NCBI RefSeq assembly: GCF_028769735.1
Contig: NC_088171.1
Span: forward strand, 146,713,917 to 146,777,916
Length of the DNA stretch: 64,000 bases
Direction: 5' to 3'
Source: Zonotrichia leucophrys gambelii
Lineage: Eukaryota; Chordata; Aves; Passeriformes; Passerellidae
Shown: positions 9,526 through 22,530 of the stretch, piece by piece
Layout: each line of letters begins with the position of its first letter
How positions within the stretch are numbered: the stretch's first letter is position 1
Position numbers and translations under genes: made by a program
The notes under the pieces: generated by a model
The model's database searches: none
The model's input: the letters and a program-made list of their open reading frames with translations, nothing else
Told to the model about the DNA's origin: nothing

Positions 9526-11815
9526 TAAAAAAACAGCACTCTAGAAGAGCTCTAGACTTGTTCAGAGTTATGCTTTTCAGACACAGAATATTTCAAGCTA
9601 AGCAAGAAGAGACTTTAAGGATTATTTTAGATCACTAAAGTTGGGTTTAGATCCCAGTTGCACCAGGGTATAAATGGTACTTTGAGATGATAAAAGGAAG
9701 TATATACTGAAAATTAGAATTGTATTCTAGCTCCAGGGGCTCCGTGTCCTGACTAATATCCCAAATTAGCAAAATGAAATATGAATTCTAGCCATCTACT
9801 TCCTTTCCCCTCTACCCTCCTTCCTGATAGGATTTTCACACCAGTGAAGCAGGGACACAGGGGCTGCTCTGCATATCTCCCGGGCAGATTATGGGGAGAC
9901 AAACAGCAGGTTTTTCTGCTGGATTTATGTGACAAACAGCAGGTTTTTAGCTCTCCAAAAATATTCATTTCTGTGCTCTCTTTCCTAACATCACTAAGTG
10001 ATTCAGACAAATCACAAAGTTCTAAGGCTGAATTGTTGAGACACTGGAATCTTTGTTCCATATTCATGTGGAGAATTGGCAGGTGACCAAAATGAGAGAA
10101 ACCTAATGCTGTTATTCTGTGCATCACTGTATTTACTCTCTTGCTTCTTGCACTAGGACATTTTCTGTAAATTGAATTGAGGAGAAGTAAAACAAATACA
10201 GTCAAGATAGCATCAATCCCTTAGAAGATTTGGACTATAAAGAGCAATGTTTGTACTTTAAATAGGAGATACCAAAACTCATTTCCCTTCCTGTTATCTA
10301 TATGCAGGTGGTCCTGTCTTTTTTAAGTGAGAACAAGATAAAAAATGAAAAGCAATTTCAAGAAAGGTCTTTTAACTATGAAAATTAAATAAAAAAACCC
10401 AGCTGTATTCTGTGTTATGTTTTGTCATATTACTGAACTGTGGCAGCCACCATACAGAATAGCTTTGCAAAAGGGGAATGGTCTCTCATACTGATTTTTT
10501 ATTTCTCTTTTTTTTTATTTTTTTTGTGCCCTGTGATAACAAGAAGTACACAGGTGACAATGATGGGCCTGTAGGAAAAGAAAATAAATTTACAAAACAA
10601 GCAAAGACAAATAGTTGGGCCAGTTTTTTTTTCTTTTTTTTTTCTTTTTTTTTTCTTTTTTGCCTGATTCTGAAGTGATGCTTTTGTTGATTTGACTTCA
10701 TTTGGTTAATAATTTCTCCTCACTTTTTTCCTGATCTAACAGAAAACTCAATGCATGATGGATTCTTTGCTTCCCAGATTTGAAAAATACTTTGAGTTCC
10801 AGGAAAGAACTCCTGCAGCTGATTTTGTGTCTTATCTCAGCCTCAGGAGGGAAGAACCATCATACCTATATCGGTTTAAGCATGTACTTTTACCCTTCCA
10901 AAGGACTTGAGCACTTGGAAATAGAACAGGAATTTATACAAAATAAGCAAATTTCACATATTTTTCCAATATTAAAGAATGAAACAGAAACCCTGTGGAC
11001 TTGTTTCTTCCAAAATAAATTTACTGCAACATTTCCTCATCACCTTAATGGGGTCAGGATCAGTGCTATACTTGCAGCCAGTCAGCCTTGCAATCCTCAT
11101 CCTGTCCACGGCACCACAGTAGTTTTTCTCAACTCAAAATTATAATATTATGGCTGTCTATTTCTTCTGGAGTTATACACCAAATATTATAAAAGAACAA
11201 CCTAAATTAAAATTAATTCCATTTAAAAATAGACAGTTTCCTTTTTGTTTAAGTGATGATAGCTAACTACCTTTAAAAGTTGTTTCAATGGATCCTTTTT
11301 TATGAAAACATTGAAATTAGACATGTTTGTTCACAAGCTAATGATTCTCTCATGAAACAGAGGAACATTGAAGCCTTGCTCTCTTGGCAATGGGTTCTGC
11401 TATTGGACTTGCCATGAGGTTGGAGGGTTTGATGTTACAGAGTTTGTGTCAGGTCTTTCCCTAGGATATTGTAGCAGGGAAAGGGATGCAAATAGCCTTT
11501 CTTCTCTTTGAAGCACCTTTCAGGTGCTGCTTAACGAACTAGAGTATTATACATAAGGCCTTTTCAAAGCCCTTTTCAATTGGGTGTGAAAACTGTCTTC
11601 CTGAGATATATAGGGTAAACTTATTCACAAATGTACAAAAAAAATTGCATGAACATAATTTCTTTAAGGAACATGAAATAGATGAACAAGGCCCTCATCA
11701 CAGAAATGTTAGGAAAACACTATTATTTCGCCCAGTTTTCTTATTTATTTATTTTTTAAATTTCCAGCTTTTCTTTGCTAAAAAAAAACCAAAAAAACTA
11801 AGAATATTTTTGCAG

Positions 11816-11999
11816 ATTTGCAGGAATGCAGCTTTTTGAAACACATCAAACAGTATGGCCCTTGGAAAAGGAGGATGAGGATGTCATACAAGCAGAATGC
11901 AGAGAAGAGTGCCAGAAGCCACAGAGCAGGCACCAGGAGTCAAAACCACAGACAGAGCTGCTGATGCCATGATTGCCACATCCTAGTTCAGGCTTCCAG
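11816..11999 (+). other. Candidate non-coding spliced exon
   Basis: The block starts after TTTTTGCAG, with a possible branch sequence CTAAG upstream, and ends at a strong donor (CCAG/GTAAGTACT at 12000). It is richer in purines and GC than its flanks. All frames are closed by stops, so it could only be an untranslated or long non-coding RNA exon. The pyrimidine tract is weak. Chance occurrence is quite possible. Confidence 0.2.
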
Positions 12000-14900
12000 G
12001 TAAGTACTTTAAACACTTGCTAGTTCTGAAAAAATAGAATAAGCAAGCTCACTAGAGCCTTTGGTGAGGGTTTTTGAAAATTTAAGCAGATTATTTTAAA
12101 CTGCTACCTCAGTTTCATGATTTCCTATAAACGTGATAATGAAGAACAAATCGATAACAAAAGATATATCTCTTTTCTTTTTCTTCCTCACCTTTTTCTC
12201 AATAGAAGAAACTGGATTTTTTATGATAAATACCTGACAATTTATTGTGAATTAGTGATGCTTGACCAATCAGTTAATTCTAATGGTGCATATGTAGTAT
12301 TGGTGTATTTTCGATTTTCTTTTGGAGAGTGAATCTGAATGATTCACAAACACATACCTCCAATACAAATGAATTCTTGGATAAGTTATTGATTTATCTG
12401 AATTCAGTCCACCATGGACTTTGAATAGAAATGTCTAACCAGAAGAACCTCTGCAGATATTCAAAACTTTCACATTGCTCCAAGGATAAATTCTCCCAGT
12501 GACATCTTACATGAGTGGCTGAGTCAGTGCTTTGGTGGCATGTAACTGTGAACTCTTAAGCTAATATCCCCTGGAAATTACACTCTCAAGAACAGTATTT
12601 CTTCTCACTTTCATCTCCTTGGAGAAAGTGCAGCAAGGGCTGACTCAGTCACCAATTAGTCAGCTGGACTCTAATGAAGCTGAAGGAAGGGACTCAGTTG
12701 AACCTGTTTGCATGTCAGTGCTGAATTTCAGCTATTATTGTAGTGAAAGCATATTGTCTTACTGTATTCAGGGCTCTGATACTGTGCTTTAGAGCAAATC
12801 AGGTACTGAAACCTTCTGGAAAGAATCCAGTTCTAATTTTAACTACTAAATAAATAAATTGGACAAAGATGAAATAGCTGTCCAACAATGCAGTGGTATG
12901 TCTGCATTTATTATGCAGTCCTTTTTACAGTACGCCATGCAGTTTGTATTTCAAAGGATAATTAGAGATAGGTTCTCAGTTTCACTGTAATTTGCTATAA
13001 ACAATGCTTTTGTTTCAAACTGCATTGCATTTAATCAGATATTGTTGTTAAAAAATGCTTTCTGATATACATCAGGAAGAGCTCTTGTGGTTTTAAGGTT
13101 GCCTGGCTGAAACAACTTTTTTTCTCTGCAGATTTTCAAAATGCATATAAGTCTCTTCTTCAGGAGGTATGTTGTTTAAGAACACTAATGGAAAAAGCAT
13201 GTCAAACAATCCCAGCTTGGTGGTCAGGAAAACAAGGGCAAATTATTCACCTGCTACTAAATTTAGTCACTTCCCTGCTTATTTTGTGTTAGCATCTCAA
13301 AGGCAAAGATTTTGATCCAGCCAAGCAAATAACAGTATATTTCATTCCTAAGATAAGCATGTGCAGACCTATAACTGATTTGAATATTAAATCACTGATG
13401 ATTCTGGACCTCTACGTAGAGAGGAACTTTTTCTTTTCTACATTCCTTTCTCCACTGAAGCAGTGCAATTTTTTTATTTCTTTCTTTTCATTTCTTCTGC
13501 CTTCAGTGATTGCATATGGTAAGCCAAAGATAGTTTTGGATTTGTACCTTCATAGCTGCAGATTTCTTGTGACAAAGTCTTCAATCTTGGGAACACAGCT
13601 GCTGCTGTTCCAATTTCTGTGCCATCCCAGTGCTCTCTGAACATTCCTACTGTTCAAGTTACCATCAGTGCATGAGGAGTCAGTCACTTACCAAGTACTT
13701 ACACACCACTTTCCTGATGATAGATGTCTCAAGCTCTGTACTGCCTGGAAGCCCATGCTGTGGAATAAGGTTCCTGTTTGAGTGGGAACCACATAGAATT
13801 TGAACAAAGAAGAAAAAGAAGAACTTTCTCTAGCTAAGAAATCTTGCAAATCTAAGTAGAAATCTCAGAAATACAGACAGCTTTGGAGACCCTGAGAAAG
13901 CCAGGATTGTTTCTTGGCATAACAGCAAATTGCTGTTCATTTATCTATTTTTTTTTGTGAGAGCAAAAGGGAATTTTTAGAAGAATCCTAAGAAAAAAGT
14001 AGTTACTTTTGTTCAAACAAGTAAGTCTTCCTACTCAGTATACAAAGACACATTTGAAAAGTGGAGTTCAAGGAAATGCAATGGGAATCATTGTAAGATG
14101 TACATAAAGCCAACACATTATTATCCTCATCCTTTCATAAGAATAGACTGTCAGATTATTCTACATTCATTGAGCTGCCACTTCTCACCACTTATACTGT
14201 CAGCAGTTTCTAAATTGTTTTGTGCACCACTGTAAGACTGAGCAATGGCTGTGCTGTAACTGTCTATACATTTCCCCATACATTGAAAGAGGTGGAGAAA
14301 ATAGGTACCCACATGCATCAAAGGAAAAAAGCTGAATTTCCATTGGCTACTGAATAGAGGATTTGGTTTTGATACCCATCGCTGCTTTAACTTTTAGCAG
14401 TTTTAACCACAGCACATCATATAGGGATGTAAGAGAAATAAATTGCAATAGTCTGACTTTGTAAATTATACCTAGAAACTTCCACAGAAGCTTTCTCCCA
14501 CTCATTTTACTGTAGAAATGTGTCTAAATTGTTAGGTCCATTTGAGTGGTTTGTTAAATCAAAAAATCTATTTCATTTATTCTGTATTATTCTGTATCTA
14601 TCTAAGTTTTTCCTTGGCTTATGAAACTCAAGGATGTTGTGTCTAAATCATGAATCAAGTTAAGTGCTAAAAAAAGCCTTTCTTATTTTAATATCCCCTT
14701 GAGTCCTAGAAGAAAGCTCTTATAGCCAGACTGACACAGTGATAGATCCTATTCCACTCATGCGTTTGATAGAACATGTCATCATCATTTACTATTTTAT
14801 TTCTTTTCAGTTGGGGATGTGTGTATGTTTGTGGAGAAAGACAGGCTTAAAAAGAAAGTTAAAAATAATGTTTTCATTGTGTGTTTGGACAAGACATACA

Positions 14901-17900
14901 TTTTAAGTGCTCAGTTTCAGAATCAGACAAAACACTGCTGAAGCTTAAATGACTTCTTAATAGTACTAGGCAATTTAGATGCACTTAGAAGTGACACAGC
15001 TTCCATTGCTGGCCAATTGTTGAAGGAAGTATCATTTGTCAAAATGGTCTCCAAAATGATTCATTTTTTAAGTGCCTCCAATGCCTACATATCAATCTCA
15101 AACATATTCCTGAGTGTTTAAAAGTTATCTAATAAATTTTGCTGTAGTGTATTCTGTTTGTGCCTCAGAGACCATTACCAAACCCATACTCACAGTGACA
15201 GCCTCATGGTATACAGTTTTAATTCTGACCTTCCACTTTCAAGAGAACCAGCTATTAAATTCTGAATTGCAGCACTTTTCAAAATCTGTTGAGCTGCAGA
15301 CTTTGTAAACAAACTAATCCATCAGCAGATATCAGCACTATATGCGAAAAAGGAAGAATAATTTGATGGCTATGGGTAAGAGAACAATGAACATGTTAAA
15401 TTAATGGGAGATATTACTTGGGAAAATGTAAGTCCTTTCATACAAGTTCTTTAAAGTTTAAACTCTTTTCTCCTCTAAATCTCATGTTTTGACAGTGATT
15501 ATAACAATAATGTGGTTCCTGTTAGTTTCCTGGTGTAGAGGGCCTGCATTCAGGGCTAATGTCTGCATTTTTCCTCTTAAGTTGTATCTAAATGGGGGAG
15601 GAGAGTTTGATTTTATAGGTTTTGGCCCTCTATTCCACAAATTATATTGAATTTCTGAACCCAGAAAGAAGGCAAGTGGAATCTTGAAATTTAACCGCTC
15701 TGTTTTCCACAGAACTAGAGGAGCAATAATATATAGGTTTGAGTACAACCTAATTTGACATAATGATTTATTTAAACACCAGTATAGTATAAGCTTATTA
15801 ATTCCTGTGCCCGGGTTCACAGGAAATATCAGGAAAATATCAACACAGTGATAGTGGCAGTATTATTGCTACTTTTCTAACACAGATCCACCACTGAGGG
15901 GAGATTGTGTTGGTGTTACTCAAACACCTGAGAAAAACACTTGCCATGTACAGACAGGCTTAATTCAGCATGGAAAGGATGATGCATTCATAACAGGTCC
16001 AGAAATTCCTCACCAGTAAGGCACAAAGCAGCTGGTTTGGATTCTGGGCTGAATCTTAACAGATAAGAATGTGAATTGCATCATTCAGATACAGGGTTTC
16101 ACAGAAGAAACAATCCTCCAAAGCCAGGTCTTGAAAACCAGCCCAGTCAAATCATTCAGACTCTTGCTTGAGTGCAAATAGAGTATTTCCTGAGCTTTGC
16201 CATTAGCTTGTTCTGTGACCTTTGGCAAATGTCTTGGCATTTGTGTTTGCACAGGCTTTGCCAGCCTGGGATGATGTTGGAATCTGAAAACTCACTTATT
16301 GTGAATCAGTGGATTCCTGCCCCCAGTGTGCACTCCTATAAAATAAATAGAAAATGTGCAACATAGAAACGTAAGCTGCACACAGCCTTACTTCTGCCAT
16401 CTAGCTAAAAATCCCCCCTTCACCAATCTCTAAGGGCTTTAAGAAAGCAGAAAGGGGAGATTTATTTCCATATACCCTCATTATTACAGCAAAGACAAAA
16501 GGAAATGAATTCTGATTCAAGGTTTGCAAGTTCTGCTGGGATTTATATTAACAGGGCAATTTTGCTATTAATGCTCACCAAAATAACGAAGCCGAAAGTC
16601 AGAAACTTGAAAATCCTTAGATTTCCATATTCAGTAGACTTGTGCCTTTTTTAAAGGGTTTCTGTGTTCTATAATTCAGGTTTCCTTTTCTTTCCCAGAT
16701 AGGTCATGTATTCCCCTGTATAAAACCTCACAAAAATATTTTGTATTATCTTTATAATCTTGAAACACCCTAAAGCTTTCAAAGTTAAATATGTGTCTTT
16801 TGAAATGTGTACTTTTCAATGCACATGTGCAGTTAAATTTACTTTTCAAAACTGTTGAGCAAGTTTAAAAGTTGCAAAAGCTCATCACAGTATTGATTGT
16901 TATACAGTGAAGAGAAACTCAGTTGGAAAGATAACTGGAATACATCCTAGGAAAACTACTTTATAGTACAGAGAAAAAACAGAGACCAATTTATTTTGCC
17001 TATATTAAGCAAAATAATGGGTTTAGTTTCCAGAAAATATTTCTGTCAGGGAAACAGACTACAGTTTCTTCCAAAGGAATAACTTTTGGACCTTTTCTTA
17101 TCTTGGACTTTGGAAAGAGATTACCAGATCTAGTCTGGTATATAAAATGGCCTAACTTTGTTCTGTAGAGCATCCCCACGGTGCTGGGGGCTCTGGGCTG
17201 GGGGTTAATATTGATTTGTCCCATCTCTCCTTCTGGTCCCCCAAGGATCCCCTGCTGATCCTCACTCCATGGAGTCACCAAACTTTGCAGCATCCTGCCT
17301 GTGCACTTGATCTTCCTGGAAGTTCTTTTGCAACATATCATGGTTATTAAATGAGCTTTACAGAGTCAACATTGGTCCAGTGGTAAGGGAGCCTTTAAAA
17401 ACCACCCAGCCTAAGCTGGCAAGCAAAGAACTGAGGGAAAAGCTTTATAAAAATATAAATATGTGTTTCTTGCCTTGTACTTCATGTAATAGCAACAGGA
17501 AGTGGGCAGAGTCAGTTGTGAATGCTGCAAGTAGGAGTGAATATGATGTGAGGATTGAGAGTCATTAATCACCCCAAAGAAACTGGATAAGATAAATTAA
17601 TTCTGAAGAGTACATAAGAATTTAAAGAGTGGTGATAAGGTTTGGAGATAGAGAAGAACAAGCAGTGGAAACTGAGGTCCAAAACATCATTAAGGAGCAG
17701 CATTGGGATCCCAGAAGCAACACTTATAAGAACTTAATATTCCCTCCAGTGATCAAATCTCCTTCAGTTGCAGTTTTGCTTGCTTAGAGAAAACATATCT
17801 GATGTAGTGTCTAGCTGTTGATAATAAAATGATTCCTTAGGGGGTCTATTGTGTCATTCCACTTGTGCTTTGAAGGAAGCTGGAGTAGGGTTTCATCCTC

Positions 17901-20544
17901 TCTGCAGGGTCTCCTTTGCTGTCTCATTTTAAAACCAGTCTGTGAGTCAGACTGTGAACCTCAGCTGGGTGGTCTGACCTGAGAGAGGCAGGAACCTCTC
18001 AGCTGATGTGCAATAATTCAAGTGAATAAGCCAGCTTTGGTGGGTATTGTACAACCCCAAGAATGCAAAAAACTCCTTAAAACCACTTTGGAACTTAGAT
18101 AGAGATCACTGAGGTCACTGAGATCACTGCAGTCTACTGCAGACTGATATCTCAAGATTATCATCCTCTCCTGAAATATATCACTTATGTAAGCACATAA
18201 TATATATGTATAATTAATATATAAGTATAAAAGTTAAGAAAATTGTCATTGAGAAAAGGAATCAACAAGATATCTAGGCTATAAAAAGCCTTCAGGGAGC
18301 TCCTTTAAACTCAGGAGTAGAACTGAGCAAACAATTAAATCTTGGGTTTGTGTGAGCTCTGGAAAAAAATATTTTGGACCGAACAAACTATGTTACTTTT
18401 CTCAAAAGTAAAGATTTTTAGATCATTATTAAAAGTACATTTTATTTCAAGATCTGCAAAAGAACAAATATTTTTTTGCCTCAAATTGCTTTCACAAGTG
18501 CATTTGCAAAAATAATTTAATGAAAAAAATTATATTTTGAATGTCTTGAAATAAAAAGCATTATTTTAAGTTACTTTTTAATGGGTTCTATGATTGACAC
18601 AAATCTGTACTGTATTTTTGGAGGAAAATACACTGCACCTATCTTTACTCAAGGGACTACAGATCATACAACTGAACTGAGCTCAAAATAGTCAGAGCCT
18701 CTTTCAATTTTTTTCTTTTGGATTTAAAGTAACATGCTTTGTTTTGTTAGCTCTTTTTAGTTTTAACTAATTCCCTGCATTTGCTCTATTTCTAGGATAA
18801 CTAAGTGCACATGAGAACCAAATGTGCCTCGTGTATCAGTTTTACCAAAGGGAGGAAAACAAAAATGATAAGGCAAAGTCAAAAATGGAGGAGAATTTTT
18901 ATGAGGGGCATGATCTTCTAAAAAGCAATAAAAATCTTAGATAGAATACTTTGTATAAGAACAGGTCTGTCTGTCCAAAGCAGAAAAGCAATTTTTTTTT
19001 TCATGTTTGACATTTAAAATCACATAACATCAGTCTGTGACCCCAAAATAATGTATTGACACATCTTGGAGAAACTCAACACAGCACATCTGGATGTTCA
19101 GCTTTTAAAGAACTGCTCTTTCAAATAACTGCTGCAAATCTAAAAAGCAAGCTGCTGTTTCCAAAATAATTGCTGTGAGTAGAAGGAAAGCTAACAGCAG
19201 TACATGCAGATTCCTTGCAAAACAGCAGATGCAGAGGTTCTCGGGCTACCTGAATTATATATGGTTGATTCGGCACATCTCTAGTAATGTCTGAGTCTTT
19301 ATGGGTCTCTGAAACACATCCAAGAAAAATTCACCCATATTCATGCACCTGCATGCTGTCAATTGCAAATTCCATGGATTGTGTGAGCCAGTCATTTAGA
19401 AATTCTGGCTGAATCATTCTGAGGGTAATTCCACATACTTTGTGCTGCAGTCTGCAAAAGCCTCACACTAACTTGCATATTCATTTTAATTCAATGACTT
19501 TCAAACATGTGATTCAATAGCACAGAGCCACAGGAATCACAATATCATCATGGATCAATGTCCCCTCTAGTCTGACTTTGACTCCAATTCTGCACCTGGA
19601 TCCAGTAACACAAAATCTTACCAAAATCAATGTAGCTGCACTGACATGGGATGCTTAATAGCTGAGCTGTCTATTGGGCATGGCCTTTCAATAATACTCA
19701 GAGAAAAGATTTCTCAGTAGTAAAGTGGGTACCTCAGTAACTTTCATGGACCATTAATAGCTAATGTTACTTACTTAATTATTTTTGTCCTTTAAATATG
19801 TTTTCACTTCCTTGTGTATATGCATATAGATCACCACAAATTTCATATTATATAAAATCTCAGTTAGGCATGCAACAATATTCAAACACCTGCAATCAAG
19901 TCCAAATATTTTGTATATAGAAATAAACAACTAAAACTTTTCAATAAATAGATGTTTATACAAGCAACAGATTACTGAACATCTAAAAATGCTCAGCTTT
20001 AAAATACAAGGATTTAAATTTGAGGGTCTGGATGAAACAATCAGGATGAAAAGAAAGATCAGATTAACCTTCTGCTTTTCTCAGTGTTTAATTATTATTG
20101 TCTTTCCCAGCACCATTTCCTGGATAGAATGGACTGGAGTTTTATTTAGCCCATATATGACCTGTGTTAATGAGTAATTTTTTCTTTAGTAACAAATACT
20201 TGGGTCTTATTTCTTCAGCTGTTATATTGTGGAGAAGGTCTTTGAATTATTATAGGTTTAAGGTCAAGAAAGCTGTTTATTGTTTTATTTTTACATAGGG
20301 AAGAGTAGCACTTCCCTATGTTTGGCCTGTACAAATACCAAACTCCTCCTTTAAAGATCCACAGTGATGCAATTCAGGTACAGGATCTGTCTGGTGCCTA
20401 AAGCCAAGAAGAGCTGGGACAGCCTTCTTATTCAGTCCACATTTAAGAAATAGCAAGTTATCCAGGTATTTTTTGCTCTCCAAAATGTCCCAAGCATACG
20501 TGTTAATCATATAATACAAAATTCAGAGCAATAGTCTAGAAATA

Positions 20545-20592
20545 TTAGTATATTTAAAGTATATTATATATTTAGTATATTTAAAGTATATT
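20545..20592 (+). repeat. AT-rich tandem duplication, period about 27
   Basis: The 21-base phrase starting TTAGTATATTTAAAG appears at 20545 and again at 20572, separated by ATATA. Simple local duplication. Confidence 0.8.
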
Positions 20593-20860
20593 TAAGAACT
20601 TTTTTGTTCATTTCTTTGTTTCATGTTTTTGTGGGAAGGTTGTTTGTTTGTTTTGTGATATATTTATTGGTTGGCTTGTTTTTAATACTGGCCCTTGGTC
20701 TTTCTGCATTTCAGGTCTTCATTCTTAAAATTTATTATCACTACCCTACTTCACAGTGAAGCTGTCAAGATAAAGTCCATTAACAGTTTTGAAGTGCTCA
20801 GATAACACAGTTTATGTTGTCTGTAAAGATATTTTACTTCGATTTTTTTTCCTCACACAC

Positions 20861-20891
20861 ACTTCCTTGCTCTTCCTTGCTCTTCCTTGCT
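20861..20891 (+). repeat. Three tandem copies of a 10-bp unit (TTCCTTGCTC)
   Basis: CTTCCTTGCT repeats three times in a row on the + strand. Short minisatellite-like array with no coding context. Confidence 0.85.
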
Positions 20892-22109
20892 TTACTCAAC
20901 AATTGGTTCGATGATGTGAGGATTAGAAACAGCATTGAGTGAAAGTCAAGATTTCTAGTCCTCATTTATTCATTAATTGCCATGCATGAAGGAATCTGGA
21001 ATTTCAGAGCACTGTTTGTCTGCAAGCCTCACTGAAAAGAGACAACTACACCTTGGATGCTGTGCCTATAAAATCCTCTGCTGGCTTACTTGAAACAGTC
21101 AGAATCAGCTTTCCCAGGCTGAACAAAATCCAGTTTAATTTCACCCACAATCCAACAGTTGCAAGGCTCTGGTGAAACACTTTTCACTCAACTACCAAAG
21201 TGCAACAACAACATTCAAAATATTTTGGGAGCTGCTGCTGTTCCTTGTTTTCTCCCTGGCTCAGCCATCCCTGGTAATGTCCACATGAGCTTTGTGGAAC
21301 CAACACTCACCCAGCACAGTTTGTTAGCTGAAGCTCTGCTCACAGTTATCAATTCCTACACACATCCTGCTGTTGAGTCTTGGTATTCTTTGCTAGTGTG
21401 AGATAAACATATCTACCAGTAAAAAAAAAATATACACAGCTATAGACATGCTTTTCTAAGAAATCTGCCAATTTGCAAAGTAACAATCCAAACATAATGT
21501 AATAACATAATCTCCCTTGGATCTGAACTGCTTTGTAGCACAAGCCCTTCTGACCTCGCTTAATAGGCAATTAGAAATTCAGAGTTGTTTCCAGTTATTG
21601 AAGAGTAACTACGAGGCTTTTAAACACTCATGAAAAAGCCTGTAAGGAGAAAAAAAAATCTGGAGTGTTGTAATGGGTTCAAATAAAAGCCAACATGTAC
21701 ACAAAAAACTATTTCTCAGGGGATGTTCTTTTGAAAGGGTCTGGAAACATCTATTTACCAAAATGCAAAAAGAAATGCTTTCATGTATTCAAAACACAGC
21801 AACCCAGTGCACTTTACCATTGGTACTATGATATTAGTATAGATCAATAATAATTAACATAGATCAATAGGCATTTAGATGCCTAAAGAAGGTCTACACT
21901 GCCTAAAGGGAGGTCTCTATTTTGGAGACGGAGTCTGATCATAGAAAGAGAACAGTTATTTAATATTATTCTTATTTTTATTATTATTTTTATTTTTAAA
22001 AGATACCAACAGTAACAAGCAGGAAGTGAGAAACCTTTTATAAGAGGAAAAAAAAGTAATGAACATGATGACTGGTTACCATAAGAAACATGGAAAAACA
22101 AAATGAGTG

Positions 22110-22199
22110 TTAAAAATAAATAAATAAATTGTAAATTTAAAATAAAAATAAATTGTAAATTGTAAATAAAAATAAATTTTAAATAAATTGTAAATTATT
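22110..22199 (+). repeat. A/T-rich imperfect tandem repeat (AAATAAATTGT)n
   Basis: Repeated AAATAAAT and AATTGTAAAT units fill about 90 bases. Simple low-complexity sequence. Confidence 0.8.
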
Positions 22200-22375
22200 T
22201 CAGCTATGTTCAATTTTATTCAATGTAGAAGTAGAAAGGGATCAATTTAGTGACTGGCCTGTGATCTTTTGAGCTAGCCCAAGTGTGTTTTCCAGAAGGG
22301 AAATATAAAAAAGCCAATCAGCAAGAATCAAAATATTCCCTGAGGAAATGTCAATTTTGCAGGGAATATTATGAT

Positions 22376-22530
22376 ACAATAAAATATTGTATGACATTAG
22401 CCTTTTATATTATCTATCATTTATATTATATGATGTCACATCATATGATACTTACCTTATATTATCTAATTATAATATATATCATATTGCATTATATTAT
22501 ATGACATTACATTGTATTATATATCACATG
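22376..22530 (+). repeat. AT-rich low-complexity tract with a 19-bp palindrome
   Basis: Irregular repeats of TATATTATAT and ATGACATTA make up the tract. At 22428-22446 ATATGATGT and ACATCATAT form perfect inverted arms around a single C. Open frames here (22283-22504, 22387-22629) are translations of the low-complexity tract. Confidence 0.75.

Noticed and set aside
9753..10205. 150-codon minus-strand frame beside the provirus
   Set aside because: Not retroviral in character (no RNase H, integrase or env motif) and no host domain seen; most likely chance.
17000..17341. 113-codon minus-strand frame with no frame break
   Set aside because: No domain recognised; GC-richer patch could be an old repeat, but I could not name it or find termini.
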